A stretch of 31,158 nucleotides of DNA from Synergistota bacterium (GCA_023450745.1 JAEXGR010000004.1:1-31158), one strand, 5' to 3'; positions 21,609 through 29,505 are shown, numbered from the stretch's first letter. The notes: generated from the letters alone by a model not told the origin. Translations and numbers: made by a program.

Positions 21609-23099
21609 ATGAATCCAGAAATTATTCAAGGAATTGCCGGTATCTTTGCTCCGTTCCCCTTCATGCTCTTGTTGATAGGGACTTTTGTTGGGATTATCTT
21701 TGGCGCGATTCCCGGTATGACGGCGACGATGGGGATTGTACTGTTTTTGCCGCTGACATTCAAAATAGATCCGGTCTCTTCGATATGTCTCTTGTTGGGC
21801 ATATATACGGGAGGAATATCGGGAGGATTGGTTTCTGCCGCGCTCCTGCGCATGCCGGGTACGCCCTCTTCTGTTGCGACTACCTTTGACGCCTATCCGA
21901 TGGCGCAAAAGGGAGAGCCGGGAAGGGCGCTTGGAATCGGCATTTTTGCCTCGTTCATCGGCGGTTTATTCAGCTCTATTGCTTTAATATTTGTCGCGCC
22001 CCAAGTGGCTAAGGTTGCGCTGACCTTTGGCAATTTCGAGTATTTCTCAGTCGCGGTTCTTGCGTTGAGCATTGTGGTAGTTCTCTCAAAAAAATCAATG
22101 ATCAAAGGTCTGTTGGCGACTTTTATCGGGCTTTTATTTGCGACGGTGGGAAGCTCTGAGATCGACATGGTGCCGCGCTTTACCTTTGGTTTTGAAGCGC
22201 TTGAGGGAGGTTTCAACATCATGCCCTTCCTGATTGGTCTTTACGCGATATCGCAGATAATTTCAGATATGGGTTCGGACAACAATGTCCTTGTTCCCGA
22301 TGTACCGATAAAAAATGTCTGGATCGGGTTCCGGAATTTCTTCAGAGGGGATCTCGCAAATGTTGCACAGAGCACGCTGATCGGGTTTTTTATCGGCCTT
22401 CTGCCCGGGATAGGCGGTGCGACGGCAAATGTGGTCTCATACGGGAACGCAAAGTCGCATTCGAAGCATCCGGAGCTTTTTGGAACCGGTTGTAAGAGTG
22501 GGATCATCGCCTCCGAGTCTTCCAATAATGCGGTCATTGCCGGCGCGCTGGTGCCGATGCTGACGATGGGCATACCGGGTGACGCTACGACTGCGGTTCT
22601 CGTCGGGGCGCTGATGATACATGGGCTACAACCCGGCCCGATGCTTTTCAACACGAACGCGGTGTTTGTTTACAGCACGTTTTCCGCCGTCTTCTTCGCA
22701 AATCTGGCGATGTTTATCATGATGCTGGTGGCAATAAAGCTGTTTATAAAGGCGCTGAGTATTCCTAAGACATATTTGCTTCCCTTCATCATTACCATGT
22801 GCGTGGTGGGCGCGTATGCGCTGAATAACAGAATTTTCGACGTCTGGCTTCTGCTCTTTTTCGGGCTGATCGGCTATTGCATGGAGAAGCTGGAATTTCC
22901 AATGACGCCGGCGATTCTTGGCTTTGTCCTTGCGCCGCTTATCGAGAATAATCTCCGGCAAGGGCTTATGTCCAGCAATGGCAGCTATCTGCCGTTGCTG
23001 GAGGGGAAAATATCTCTTGCCTGTCTAGTTCTGACCGTGCTCTCGCTCGTCTGGCCGTTCATAAGCGATATGGCCAGAAGACGTAAAAATGTGAATTGA
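21609..23099 (+). CDS. tctA: Tripartite tricarboxylate transporter large permease TctA
   Basis: This 496-residue permease has about 11-12 hydrophobic segments. Both family motifs are present: GAIPGMTATMGIVLFLPL near the N-terminus and GLLPGIGGATANVVSYGNAK in the middle. MGIPGDATTAVLVGALMIHG follows, typical of TctA. It imports a carboxylate handed over by the periplasmic TctC protein. AAGAGGTG sits a few bases before the ATG; the upstream in-frame ATG lies inside tctB and is rejected. It begins 13 bases after the tctB stop, so the two are cotranscribed. Substrate cannot be read from sequence; the dehydratase downstream suggests a hydroxylated or sugar acid. Confidence 0.92.
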   Translation: MNPEIIQGIAGIFAPFPFMLLLIGTFVGIIFGAIPGMTATMGIVLFLPLTFKIDPVSSICLLLGIYTGGISGGLVSAALLRMPGTPSSVATTFDAYPMAQKGEPGRALGIGIFASFIGGLFSSIALIFVAPQVAKVALTFGNFEYFSVAVLALSIVVVLSKKSMIKGLLATFIGLLFATVGSSEIDMVPRFTFGFEALEGGFNIMPFLIGLYAISQIISDMGSDNNVLVPDVPIKNVWIGFRNFFRGDLANVAQSTLIGFFIGLLPGIGGATANVVSYGNAKSHSKHPELFGTGCKSGIIASESSNNAVIAGALVPMLTMGIPGDATTAVLVGALMIHGLQPGPMLFNTNAVFVYSTFSAVFFANLAMFIMMLVAIKLFIKALSIPKTYLLPFIITMCVVGAYALNNRIFDVWLLLFFGLIGYCMEKLEFPMTPAILGFVLAPLIENNLRQGLMSSNGSYLPLLEGKISLACLVLTVLSLVWPFISDMARRRKNVN

Positions 23100-23145
23100 T
23101 TTAGCAGCGATGATAAATCAAAAAAAACAAGGAGGCTCTATCATT

Positions 23146-24114
23146 ATGTTCAAGAAGTTTGCGACGGTGTGCTTGTTGGTTTTGTCATTGTTTGTCCTCA
23201 CAGGCTCAATGGCTTGTGCGGCGGATAGTTTTCCCGCAAAGCCCATCAAGATGGTTGTTGGATATGCTCCTGGAGGCGGAGTTGATACGACCGCCCGAAT
23301 TTTTGCGAAGTATGCGGAAGAATTTCTCGGTCAGCCGGTGATCATTACCAATATTACCGGCGGTGGGGGCAGTATCGGCGCGCGAGAGGTCCTCAAAGCG
23401 AAGCCGGACGGCTATACGCTCCTTTGGATGCACGAGGCAATTTTGTCCGGATATATAACGGGGGTTGCCAAATTCAGTTGGGAAGAATTCACCCCTCTTG
23501 GCAAAGCGGTGGCCACCTGCGATGCTATTGTGGTCAAGGCTGATTCTCCCTGGAAAACTATCGATGAGTTTATGACTTACCTTAAAGAAAACCCCGGAAA
23601 GGTTAAGATGCCGGTGGAGATCGGCTCGATGAGCCAGCTGGAGCTTGCCGCCATCGATAATGCCGCCGGCGGAAAGAAAATCGTTGCCGTAAGCGGTGGC
23701 GGCGGCGCGACGCGCATCCCGAAGCTGCTCGGCGGGTTCCTTGACGCCGCTTCTCTGAACGCGCCCTCCATACCTCAGTACGTCAAGGATGGTTCGCTGC
23801 GTCCGCTGGCCGTTTGCACCCCCGAACGCAGCCCTTTCTTCCCGGAACTGCCGACGCTGAAAGAGAGGGGATATGATGTAAATAAGCCCTTCAATATGTA
23901 TGTTTTTGGTCCCAAGGGATTGCCTAAAGACGTTGTCGCCAAAGTAAACGGCGCTTTGAAGAAGTTCTGTGATGATCCCAGAGTAAAAAAGGACCTTGCC
24001 GCGATCCTTGCCTCGCCTAGTTTTATGACGCCCGGTGAGCAGGCAAAATACCTGACGGACCTGACGAAATACCTCCAGGGAGTTGCCAAAAAAGCTGGCA
24101 TAAACCAAAAGTAA
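23146..24114 (+). CDS. tctC: Tripartite tricarboxylate transporter substrate-binding protein TctC
   Basis: This 322-residue periplasmic binding protein of the Bug/TctC type has a signal peptide to about residue 24 (LFVLTGSMACAA; the Cys suggests a possible lipoprotein but AXA cleavage fits too). Hallmarks are FPAKPIKMVVGYAPGGGVDT, VITNITGGGGSIGAREVLKAKPDGYTL and the late GLPKDVVAKVNGALKKFCDD. AAGGAGG lies 11 bases before the ATG; a more upstream in-frame start (23110) is rejected for lack of a site. It captures the substrate for TctAB. Its transcript ends in a large hairpin before the dehydratase gene, which may keep this message more abundant than the rest. Confidence 0.9.
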   Translation: MFKKFATVCLLVLSLFVLTGSMACAADSFPAKPIKMVVGYAPGGGVDTTARIFAKYAEEFLGQPVIITNITGGGGSIGAREVLKAKPDGYTLLWMHEAILSGYITGVAKFSWEEFTPLGKAVATCDAIVVKADSPWKTIDEFMTYLKENPGKVKMPVEIGSMSQLELAAIDNAAGGKKIVAVSGGGGATRIPKLLGGFLDAASLNAPSIPQYVKDGSLRPLAVCTPERSPFFPELPTLKERGYDVNKPFNMYVFGPKGLPKDVVAKVNGALKKFCDDPRVKKDLAAILASPSFMTPGEQAKYLTDLTKYLQGVAKKAGINQK

Positions 24115-24125
24115 AGAGAAAATAT

Positions 24126-24164
24126 CCGGCAGCACGGAGCGGCGCACCGCTCTTGTGCTGCTGG
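24126..24164 (+). other. Large intra-operon hairpin after tctC
   Basis: CCGGCAGCAC-GGAGCGG pairs with CCGCTCT-t-GTGCTGCTGG through 17 pairs (two G-T) with one bulged T and a CGCA tetraloop. It is followed by AAAAAC rather than T residues, so on the plus strand it looks like an mRNA-stabilising or processing hairpin rather than a terminator. Confidence 0.6.
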
Positions 24165-24194
24165 AAAAACTAAATCTTTCCAAGGAGCTTGCTC

Positions 24195-25883
24195 ATGAAC
24201 AGTTCAACAAATGAAATTATAAAGGCCAAAGGGCTGCCAAGCGACGAAATCGTGTGTGGTGTCGATCGCGCCGGGCACCGGGCGCTGTTATACTCTCTCG
24301 GGATCGAAAGAGAAGAAATGTCGCGTCCGTTTATCGCCGTTGTAAATAGCTGGAATGAGATAGTTCCAGGATGCGCTCCTCTGAAAGAGATCGCCTCCTT
24401 TGTAAAAAGGGGAGTTTCCGAGGCGGGGGGCCTCCCATTTGAGTTCTGCACCATCGGTGTTTGTGACGGGTTGGCTCAGGGGCATCGCGGGATGTCCTAC
24501 TCTCTTCCGAGCAGAGAGGTCATTGCGGACTCAATCGAAATAATGCTTAAAGCGCACTGTTTTGACGGCGCCGTCTTCCTTGGCAGCTGCGACAAAATAA
24601 TACCGGGAATGCTCATGGCGGCTCTCCGGGTCAATGTCCCTTCGATCTTTGTGCAAAGCGGGCCAATGCTGAACGGCTGCCATAAAGGGCAGAAGCTCTC
24701 CATGCCGTCGCTGCGGGAATATACCGGAAAGTTTTTCGAGGCGGAAATCACGAAAGAAGAATTAGAAAAGATAGAGAAACGCACAATGCCAACATTGGGC
24801 AGCTGCGCGATGCTGGGAACGGCAAATTCAATGAGCTGTGTGGTTGAGACGCTCGGGCTGGGCTTGCCTATGACGGCGACGACGCCGCCCTTTACCTCAC
24901 AAAAGAAACAGGAGGCGGTGTCGGCCGGCAAAAGGATTGTCGGGTTGACGCGTGAAGGAGTGAAGCCAAGAGACTTCGTGACAAAAAATTCTCTGGAAAA
25001 CGCCCTGCGAGTCGGTTTCGCCATCGGGTCGTCAACGAACCTGGTGCTGCATATGAGCGAAATAGCGAGAGAGGCCGGAATCGATATATCCCTCATCGAA
25101 ATGGACGAGATCAGCGCTTCCACTCCCTACATATCAAAGGTGCACCCCTCCGGCACGGTGCCGTTCAACGATCTTAATGCGGCGGGCGGCGTGCCGGCCA
25201 TCTTAAAATCATTAGGCGGATTGCTCCATGGCGGCGAACGCAGCGTCAGCGGACAAAGTATAGAAGAGATTGCGAAATCGGCCGATTGGGAAGACAAAGA
25301 TACCATCCGCCCTAAAGAGACTCCCTTTCACAGCAGGGGGTCGTTAAAGGTGTTGTGGGGCAGCCTGGCTCCTAAAGGCGCGGTTGTAAAACAGTCCGGC
25401 GTCGCGGAGAAGATGCGTGCCCACAAGGGGCCGGCAATAGTATTCGAAAATATGGAGGACGCTGTGGAAGCGGTGGAACACGGCCGGATAAATAAGGGGT
25501 CGGTCGTGGTGATTCGCAACGAGGGGCCTGTCGGTGGCCCGGGCATGAGGGAAATGCAGTTAGTGACGACGCTGATGGTGGGAACTGGCCTTTCGGATAC
25601 CACGGCTCTGGTGACGGACGGACGTTTTTCTGGGGCGACTAGAGGGCCGTGTATCGGCCATGTATCTCCTGAGGCGGCTCTTGGCGGCCCCATCGCCTAT
25701 GTGCGCGATGGCGATATGATCTCGATAGACTTAGACAAAGGCTCGCTGGATTTGGATGTCAGCAGCGATGAAATGCAAAAACGCGCGTCGGTTTCAGCGC
25801 ATTCGCTAAAAAAACGACCTTTGCAGGAGGGCGTTCTTGGAAGTTTTGTTGAACATTATCTTAGAAAAAATGAGGATAAATAA
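24195..25883 (+). CDS. IlvD/Edd-family dehydratase (sugar-acid or dihydroxy-acid dehydratase)
   Basis: This 562-residue iron-sulfur dehydratase has its three cluster cysteines visible: C60 in VNSWNEIVPGCAPL, C132 in LGSCDKIIPGM and C204 in LGSCAMLGTANSM. The C-terminal TDGRFSGATRGPCIGHVSPE block carries the catalytic serine region. By family knowledge the enzyme removes water from a 2,3-dihydroxy acid or aldonic acid to give a 2-keto (deoxy) acid. The operon context (Tct uptake genes before it, a tautomerase-like gene immediately after, a GntR/FCD regulator) argues for catabolism of an imported sugar or hydroxy acid, rather than for branched-chain amino acid synthesis. AAGGAG lies 7 bases before the ATG; a TTG two codons earlier is ignored. 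Exact substrate is unknown. Confidence 0.85.
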   Translation: MNSSTNEIIKAKGLPSDEIVCGVDRAGHRALLYSLGIEREEMSRPFIAVVNSWNEIVPGCAPLKEIASFVKRGVSEAGGLPFEFCTIGVCDGLAQGHRGMSYSLPSREVIADSIEIMLKAHCFDGAVFLGSCDKIIPGMLMAALRVNVPSIFVQSGPMLNGCHKGQKLSMPSLREYTGKFFEAEITKEELEKIEKRTMPTLGSCAMLGTANSMSCVVETLGLGLPMTATTPPFTSQKKQEAVSAGKRIVGLTREGVKPRDFVTKNSLENALRVGFAIGSSTNLVLHMSEIAREAGIDISLIEMDEISASTPYISKVHPSGTVPFNDLNAAGGVPAILKSLGGLLHGGERSVSGQSIEEIAKSADWEDKDTIRPKETPFHSRGSLKVLWGSLAPKGAVVKQSGVAEKMRAHKGPAIVFENMEDAVEAVEHGRINKGSVVVIRNEGPVGGPGMREMQLVTTLMVGTGLSDTTALVTDGRFSGATRGPCIGHVSPEAALGGPIAYVRDGDMISIDLDKGSLDLDVSSDEMQKRASVSAHSLKKRPLQEGVLGSFVEHYLRKNEDK

Positions 25884-25885
25884 CA

Positions 25886-26086
25886 ATGCCGATAGCCTTT
25901 ATAAATATCATAGAGGGAAGAAGTCTGGAAAAGAAACGGGCCCTGGCTCATTCAGTTACCGAGGCGATCTGTAAATCACTGGACGCGCCCGTACAGTCCG
26001 TCAGGGTGATTATCAACGAGATGCCCAAAGACGGTTTTGCCATCGCTGGGGAATTGGTATGTGACAGGGAGGCCGCGAAACATTAA
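25886..26086 (+). CDS. 4-oxalocrotonate tautomerase-like protein
   Basis: This 66-residue protein begins MPIAFINIIEGRSLEKKRAL, so the catalytic Pro1 is exposed after removal of Met. ITEAICKSL-like and VRVIINEMPKDGFAIAGE segments follow, the beta-alpha-beta layout of 4-oxalocrotonate tautomerases. These enzymes interconvert enol and keto forms of dicarboxylates. The gene starts 2 bases after the dehydratase stop, so it is clearly cotranscribed and may tautomerise the enol released by dehydration. Length is typical (60-70). AATGAGGATAA in the end of the dehydratase gene could serve as ribosome site. Confidence 0.85.
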   Translation: MPIAFINIIEGRSLEKKRALAHSVTEAICKSLDAPVQSVRVIINEMPKDGFAIAGELVCDREAAKH

Positions 26087-26093
26087 AATCTTC

Positions 26094-26122
26094 TTGTCTT
26101 AATATGAAATATATCATATAGT
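26094..26122 (+). promoter_or_regulatory. Candidate promoter for the LUD-domain gene
   Basis: TTGTCT (26094-26099) and TATAGT (26117-26122) are spaced by 17 bases, 44 bases before the next ATG. The AT-rich gap after the tautomerase gene has no terminator that I can see. Confidence 0.4.
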
Positions 26123-26165
26123 TGGATCAGATATTAGATGATTTTTCTAAAAAGGGTGGTCCATT

Positions 26166-26813
26166 ATGAATACATCTGAGGCAAAAAGAGCAAGCAACAG
26201 GAATTTAGCGGAGAGCGTCTGTAAGGCTCTTGAGTCGCGCGGTTTTTCCGCGCAGTATGCTGAAAACGCGGAAGCCGCCTGCGAGCGCGCTCTGGAAATG
26301 ATCGAAGACGGCGCGACCGTAGGCATCCCCGGGACGGTGACGGTGCGCGAGATCGGCCTGCCGGAGCGCCTGGAAGAGAAGGGCTGCAAAATATCCGAGC
26401 ACTGGCTGCCGGATATGACCCCGGCAGAGCGCAAGGCCGCCCTGCTGGGAGAGCTTGAGGCGGACTGGTTTGTGACGAGCGCCAACGCGCTGGCGATGGA
26501 CGGTACGATCGTCAACATCGACGGCGCGGGCAACCGCGTAGCGGTAATGGCTTGGGCGCCGGGAAAGATATTGTATATCATCGGCGTCAACAAGATTGCT
26601 ACGGACGTCGATTCGGCGCTAAAACGCGCGCGTAGCATCGCCTCGCCGCCGAACGCGCTGCGCATCGGCAGAAAGACGCCCTGCACGGCGACGGGACATT
26701 GCATGAACTGCAATAGCCCGGACCGTATTTGCCGCGTGGTGACGATGATAGAAAGAGCGCCGATCGGCCGCGAATGTCATGTGATAATCGTGGGCGAAGA
26801 GCTGGGCTATTAA
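26166..26813 (+). CDS. LUD-domain protein (LutC/YkgG-like, DUF162)
   Basis: This 215-residue protein has the LUD-domain layout: an N-terminal helical part (NLAESVCKALESRGFSAQYA), GATVGIPGTVTVREIGLPE, LLGELEADWFVTSANALAMDGTIVNIDGAGNR as the core block, then GVNKIATDVDSAL. A Cys-rich tail (CTATGHCMNCNSPDRIC) carries four cysteines that might bind metal. LUD proteins include LutC of lactate oxidation and many stand-alone members of unknown role in anaerobes. It follows the tct/dehydratase operon but probably has its own promoter. AAGGGTGG lies just before the ATG; a terminator follows. Confidence 0.8.
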   Translation: MNTSEAKRASNRNLAESVCKALESRGFSAQYAENAEAACERALEMIEDGATVGIPGTVTVREIGLPERLEEKGCKISEHWLPDMTPAERKAALLGELEADWFVTSANALAMDGTIVNIDGAGNRVAVMAWAPGKILYIIGVNKIATDVDSALKRARSIASPPNALRIGRKTPCTATGHCMNCNSPDRICRVVTMIERAPIGRECHVIIVGEELGY

Positions 26814-26837
26814 CCGTTTGATCGACGGCAGGCAGCA

Positions 26838-26864
26838 AAGGGCCGCCCTTTTGTGGCGGCCTTT
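26838..26864. terminator. Terminator hairpin after the LUD gene
   Basis: AAGGGCCGCC (26838-26847) pairs with GGCGGCCTTT (26855-26864) through ten pairs, one a G-T wobble, with loop CTTTTGT. Because its arms begin with AA and end with TTT it can act on either strand. Confidence 0.65.
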
Positions 26865-26868
26865 ATCC

Positions 26869-27000
26869 TTAAACCGGCCCGGTGTCGCCCGAGATGCCCG
26901 CCGCGATTTTTATCTTGAGCCACGGCGGTTTCACGCCGCCCCCAATCACATTAACCCGCTTTGCTTCGTCGTCTGTAATGCTCATTAGGATCTGCCTCAT
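26869..27000 (-). pseudogene. Short minus-strand reading frame, possible gene remnant
   Basis: A 43-codon frame (start MRQILMSITDDEAKRV, later GGGVKPPWLKIKIAAG) ends next to the bidirectional hairpin. The KPPWLKIKI stretch loosely recalls the N-terminus of lipoyl synthases, but this is too little to name it. A stop lies just upstream, at the point where repeated IS-like ends begin (27004), so it may be a fragment left by an insertion. It could equally be chance. Confidence 0.2.
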
Positions 27001-27003
27001 AGC

Positions 27004-27046
27004 GACATTATCTCAGAACGATTATGGGGTGACATTATCACAGAAC
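27004..27046. repeat. Two 16-bp direct repeats, possible insertion-sequence end remnant
   Basis: GACATTATCTCAGAAC (27004-27019) and GACATTATCACAGAAC (27031-27046) differ by one base and are 27 bases apart. Multiple short repeats of this style occur at the ends of some IS21-like elements. No transposase gene is next to them here. Confidence 0.4.
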
Positions 27047-27068
27047 AACAACAATAACAAAAGCAAGC

Positions 27069-27097
27069 TTGCGTTAATAGAAAAAATCCCTTATAAT
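27069..27097 (+). promoter_or_regulatory. Promoter of tRNA-Ser
   Basis: TTGCGT (27069-27074), 17 bases, then a perfect TATAAT (27092-27097), which places transcription a few bases before the mature tRNA start at 27112. Confidence 0.65.
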
Positions 27098-27111
27098 TCA
27101 CTGTCGTAATT

Positions 27112-27199
27112 GGAGAGTTGTCCGAGTGGTCTATGGTGATTGACTTGAAATCAATTGGGTGTCACAGCCCCGGGGGTTCGAATCCTCCACTCTCCGCCA
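27112..27199 (+). tRNA. tRNA-Ser (anticodon UGA)
   Basis: The acceptor stem is GGAGAGT (27112-27118) with ACTCTCC (27189-27195), then G as discriminator and an encoded CCA (27197-27199). The anticodon arm is ATTGA-CTTGAAA-TCAAT, giving anticodon TGA at 27146-27148, which reads UCA serine codons. A long variable arm (GGGTGTCACAGCCC region) and the T arm GGGGGTTCGAATCCTCC are present, as expected for a class II tRNA. Its 3' end is the probable attachment site for the integrase element that follows. Confidence 0.95.
27170..27199 (+). other. Probable attachment site (attL) in the 3' end of tRNA-Ser
   Basis: A tyrosine integrase gene begins 96 bases after the tRNA and points away from it, the standard arrangement for elements inserted in the 3' part of a tRNA gene (T arm plus acceptor stem). 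The second copy of this segment, which would mark the right end, is not in the window, so the exact core cannot be set. Confidence 0.5.
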
Positions 27200-27211
27200 A
27201 CTGTTGATTTT

Positions 27212-27248
27212 GCCTTGCAAACACTAAGTTTGTGAGGCTTTTTCTTTT
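27212..27248 (+). terminator. Rho-independent terminator after tRNA-Ser
   Basis: GCCTTGCAAAC (27212-27222) pairs over all 11 positions (two G-T) with GTTTGTGAGGC (27228-27238), loop ACTAA, followed by TTTTTCTTTT. It lies beyond the presumed attachment core, so the element may supply it. Confidence 0.85.
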
Positions 27249-27294
27249 CAAAACGACCTTTACAGCAAACTAGTACAAATGAGGTTGATGTTGT

Positions 27295-29115
27295 ATGCAG
27301 TATGCCGTTAAAGGTTCACAAACAGTTTATACTTTCAATCAAGGCTGTATAATCTATTTCAGGCAAGTCGTACCGGCTGACCTAAGACCGTTGATACGAC
27401 GCTCAGAGTTCAGAGCTTCACTAGCCACGCATGACAAGAGGGCGGCCAAAAGAAAAGCGGCGTTGCTGTCTGCTAGAATATGGGATATATTCAACGGACT
27501 GCGAAAAGGGGATAAGAGAATGATGACACTCACAGCGGAGCAGATTCAAGAACTTGTGAAGTCGTGGATAAAGAAGGAACTGGAAGAGGACGAGACAAGC
27601 CGCGCCTTGAATGTCCGTCGCGGTTATATCTACGACAAAGATGATGAAGGTGAATCACCTTACAGCGTCGGATTGGACGAAGCCGAATATCGGGCAAATG
27701 AAGCGCTGGCAGAAAATACAACAGAGAAGTTCGCAAGCAATATAGCCCATGACCTCATAAAACAGAACGATGTACAAGTGAACAGTGACGCCGTGGAATA
27801 TAAATTGTTATGCAGAGAATTGACAAAGGCACAGATAGAGCTTTGCAAAGCGCTTAGAAGCCGTGATAGAAACAAGTACCCAAACACATATATAGACAGC
27901 AAAACATTGAAGGTCAAAGAGCGCGCACCTAAGAGCGATAGTATTTCTGAATCACCCGTGAAGAAGCAACAAAAGATAACGCTCAGCAAAGCGTTTGAGG
28001 CATACAGAGATGAGGCGCTCGCAAGAAATAGATGGACACCAAAGACAGAGCAGACAATTAAAAAAGCCGTCGGTATCTTTATCGATATGACCGGAGACAT
28101 AAGGTTATGTGACATAACGCAAGATACGCTTAGACAGGCACAGAAGGATTACTTTAACTTTCCAAAGAATAAATGTCATGTCAAACAGTATAAGGACATG
28201 ACAATAGAACAGCTAAGAAAGATAGTTGTACCAGAACATGAGCGACTGAGCAACAGAACTATAGAAAATAACTTCTTGCTTGTGAATGGTTTTTTAAGAT
28301 GGCTCTCAACAATGTACGAACTGCCGACGTGGATAAATACCATTCTTACAATGCCGAAGAAAAGCGTCGCGGAAGACACAAGGACAGCTAGAGATATGTT
28401 CTCAGCTGAGGACTTAAACAAAATATTCAATGACCCATTTTATGTGACAGGCGCTCCAACAAGGGCAAACGCAAAGAAACTTACTGCGGCGATGTTCTGG
28501 TTGCCGCTGATGGCGCTGTACTCAGGAGCGCGACTTGAAGAATTGGCACAGCTTTATCTAGCTGACTTCAAAATAATCGACGGAATAAAATGTTATGAGT
28601 TCACGCCGTTTATCGAAGAGGACGGAAAGATTACTATAGCGGAAGACAAGAGAGTTAAGAACCCCACATCTAGACGGGTCGTGCCGATTCATGACAAGCT
28701 GTTAGAGCTGGGGCTATGGGAGTATGTTGAAGAACTTAAAAAACAAGGCAAGGCAAGACTCTTTGAGGAATTGACAGCTTATGGGGCAGATAAAAAATTC
28801 AGTGCGGCTTATTCTAAGTGGTTTAATAGAAACCTACATAACAGGCTGAAAATTACAGGGAACGAATATACAGGTAAGAAAGTATTTTATTCGTTCAGAC
28901 ATACGTTTATAAACTATTGCCTCCGCAACAAGATAAATGAAAGGTGCTTTGAATCATTCGTTGGTCACAAACTTAAAGGAAATGAGGCAACCGTTACGGC
29001 ATACGCTAAGGGATTGCCACCTAAAATGCTGAAAGCAGAAGTCCTTGACAAGATGGATTATGGTATAGACCTTAGTCATTTGAAGGGACATAAGTTCGCG
29101 AGATGTAGTAAATAA
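27295..29115 (+). CDS. Tyrosine-family site-specific integrase (DUF6538-type)
   Basis: This 606-residue integrase has an N-terminal arm-binding domain (YFRQVVPADLRPLIRRSEFR then SLATHDKRAAKRKA, the DUF6538 pattern), a core-binding SAM-like domain (~215-350, including TPKTEQTIKKAV) and a catalytic domain. Catalytic residues are R413 in YSGARLEELAQL, a Lys in the VKNPTSRRVVPIHDK hairpin, R535 in YSFRHTFIN, H558 in VGHK and the nucleophile Y570 in VTAYAKG. The first position of the HxxR box is Tyr532 instead of His. By family it cuts and rejoins att sites to integrate or excise a genomic island or prophage. AGGTTGAT lies near the ATG. Codon use (many AGA/AAA) and lower GC differ from the chromosome to the left. 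Adjacent tRNA-Ser is the likely target. Confidence 0.92.
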   Translation: MQYAVKGSQTVYTFNQGCIIYFRQVVPADLRPLIRRSEFRASLATHDKRAAKRKAALLSARIWDIFNGLRKGDKRMMTLTAEQIQELVKSWIKKELEEDETSRALNVRRGYIYDKDDEGESPYSVGLDEAEYRANEALAENTTEKFASNIAHDLIKQNDVQVNSDAVEYKLLCRELTKAQIELCKALRSRDRNKYPNTYIDSKTLKVKERAPKSDSISESPVKKQQKITLSKAFEAYRDEALARNRWTPKTEQTIKKAVGIFIDMTGDIRLCDITQDTLRQAQKDYFNFPKNKCHVKQYKDMTIEQLRKIVVPEHERLSNRTIENNFLLVNGFLRWLSTMYELPTWINTILTMPKKSVAEDTRTARDMFSAEDLNKIFNDPFYVTGAPTRANAKKLTAAMFWLPLMALYSGARLEELAQLYLADFKIIDGIKCYEFTPFIEEDGKITIAEDKRVKNPTSRRVVPIHDKLLELGLWEYVEELKKQGKARLFEELTAYGADKKFSAAYSKWFNRNLHNRLKITGNEYTGKKVFYSFRHTFINYCLRNKINERCFESFVGHKLKGNEATVTAYAKGLPPKMLKAEVLDKMDYGIDLSHLKGHKFARCSK

Positions 29116-29315
29116 GCCCTATTTTTAAGAGGCATAAGGATACCTGTAGGCTAAAGTTATAGGCCTCTACAGCCATTCTAGAGGGTCTCCAATGCCATTG
29201 AAGGCGCGGCTATAGCGTCGCTAATGTTATGGCCTATGGTATAATCCTTCACGACGGACTTTCAAGGTAAGGGAACCTTGAGGTAGAAGTTGCTTCCCAA
29301 AAGAGAGGTGAAGCC
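29116..29315 (+). other. Gene-free leader with hairpins and an extended -10 promoter
   Basis: No gene is seen. CCTCTA...TAGAGG forms a small stem near 29164-29185. TGGTATAAT at 29237-29245 is a perfect extended -10 box. Downstream, TCAAGGT-AAGGGA-ACCTTGA (29262-29281 region) is a perfect 7-bp hairpin in the predicted leader of the small frame that starts at 29316. Confidence 0.4.
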
Positions 29316-29456
29316 GTGTCATCAAGCGGCAGAGACAAAGCTTCTCAGGCAAAGAGCAGAGCCGGTAAAAGGGCAAAGCGAAAGGGACGCAACGTCGCGA
29401 GCTTGGTACTCCGATACGTCCCTTTGTTTGAGTTGGCGCTCAAGTATCTCAGGTAA
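29316..29456 (+). CDS. Candidate 46-residue highly basic peptide
   Basis: A GTG-started frame of 47 codons is preceded by AGAGAGGTGA (5 bases before the GTG) and by an extended -10 promoter with a leader hairpin. The peptide has a Lys/Arg/Ser-rich first half (SGRDKASQAKSRAGKRAKRK) and an amphipathic or hydrophobic second half (ASLVLRYVPLFELALKYLR). There are about 13 basic residues and only two acidic ones. I recognise no family. It could bind nucleic acid or the membrane, or be a small toxin-like product of the element. A 9-bp hairpin overlaps its end. Confidence 0.45.
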   Translation: MSSSGRDKASQAKSRAGKRAKRKGRNVASLVLRYVPLFELALKYLR

Positions 29457-29471
29457 TTCAACTACCTGAGA
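29447..29471 (+). terminator. Perfect 9-bp hairpin at the end of the basic peptide gene
   Basis: TCTCAGGTA (29447-29455) pairs with TACCTGAGA (29463-29471) around a 7-base loop. There is no T tract, so it is a transcript-end or stabilising structure at best. It overlaps the last codons and stop. Confidence 0.4.
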
Positions 29472-29505
29472 GGATTGTAACATTGCGTCGCGTCCACCGT
29501 CAATA

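Noticed and set aside
23206..24183. A 325-codon minus-strand frame opposite tctC.
   Set aside because: No recognisable motif and the plus strand encodes an unmistakable TctC.
26882..27109. A 75-codon plus-strand frame before the tRNA.
   Set aside because: It runs through the IS-like repeats (encoding a poly-Asn run) and the tRNA promoter, with no ribosome site.
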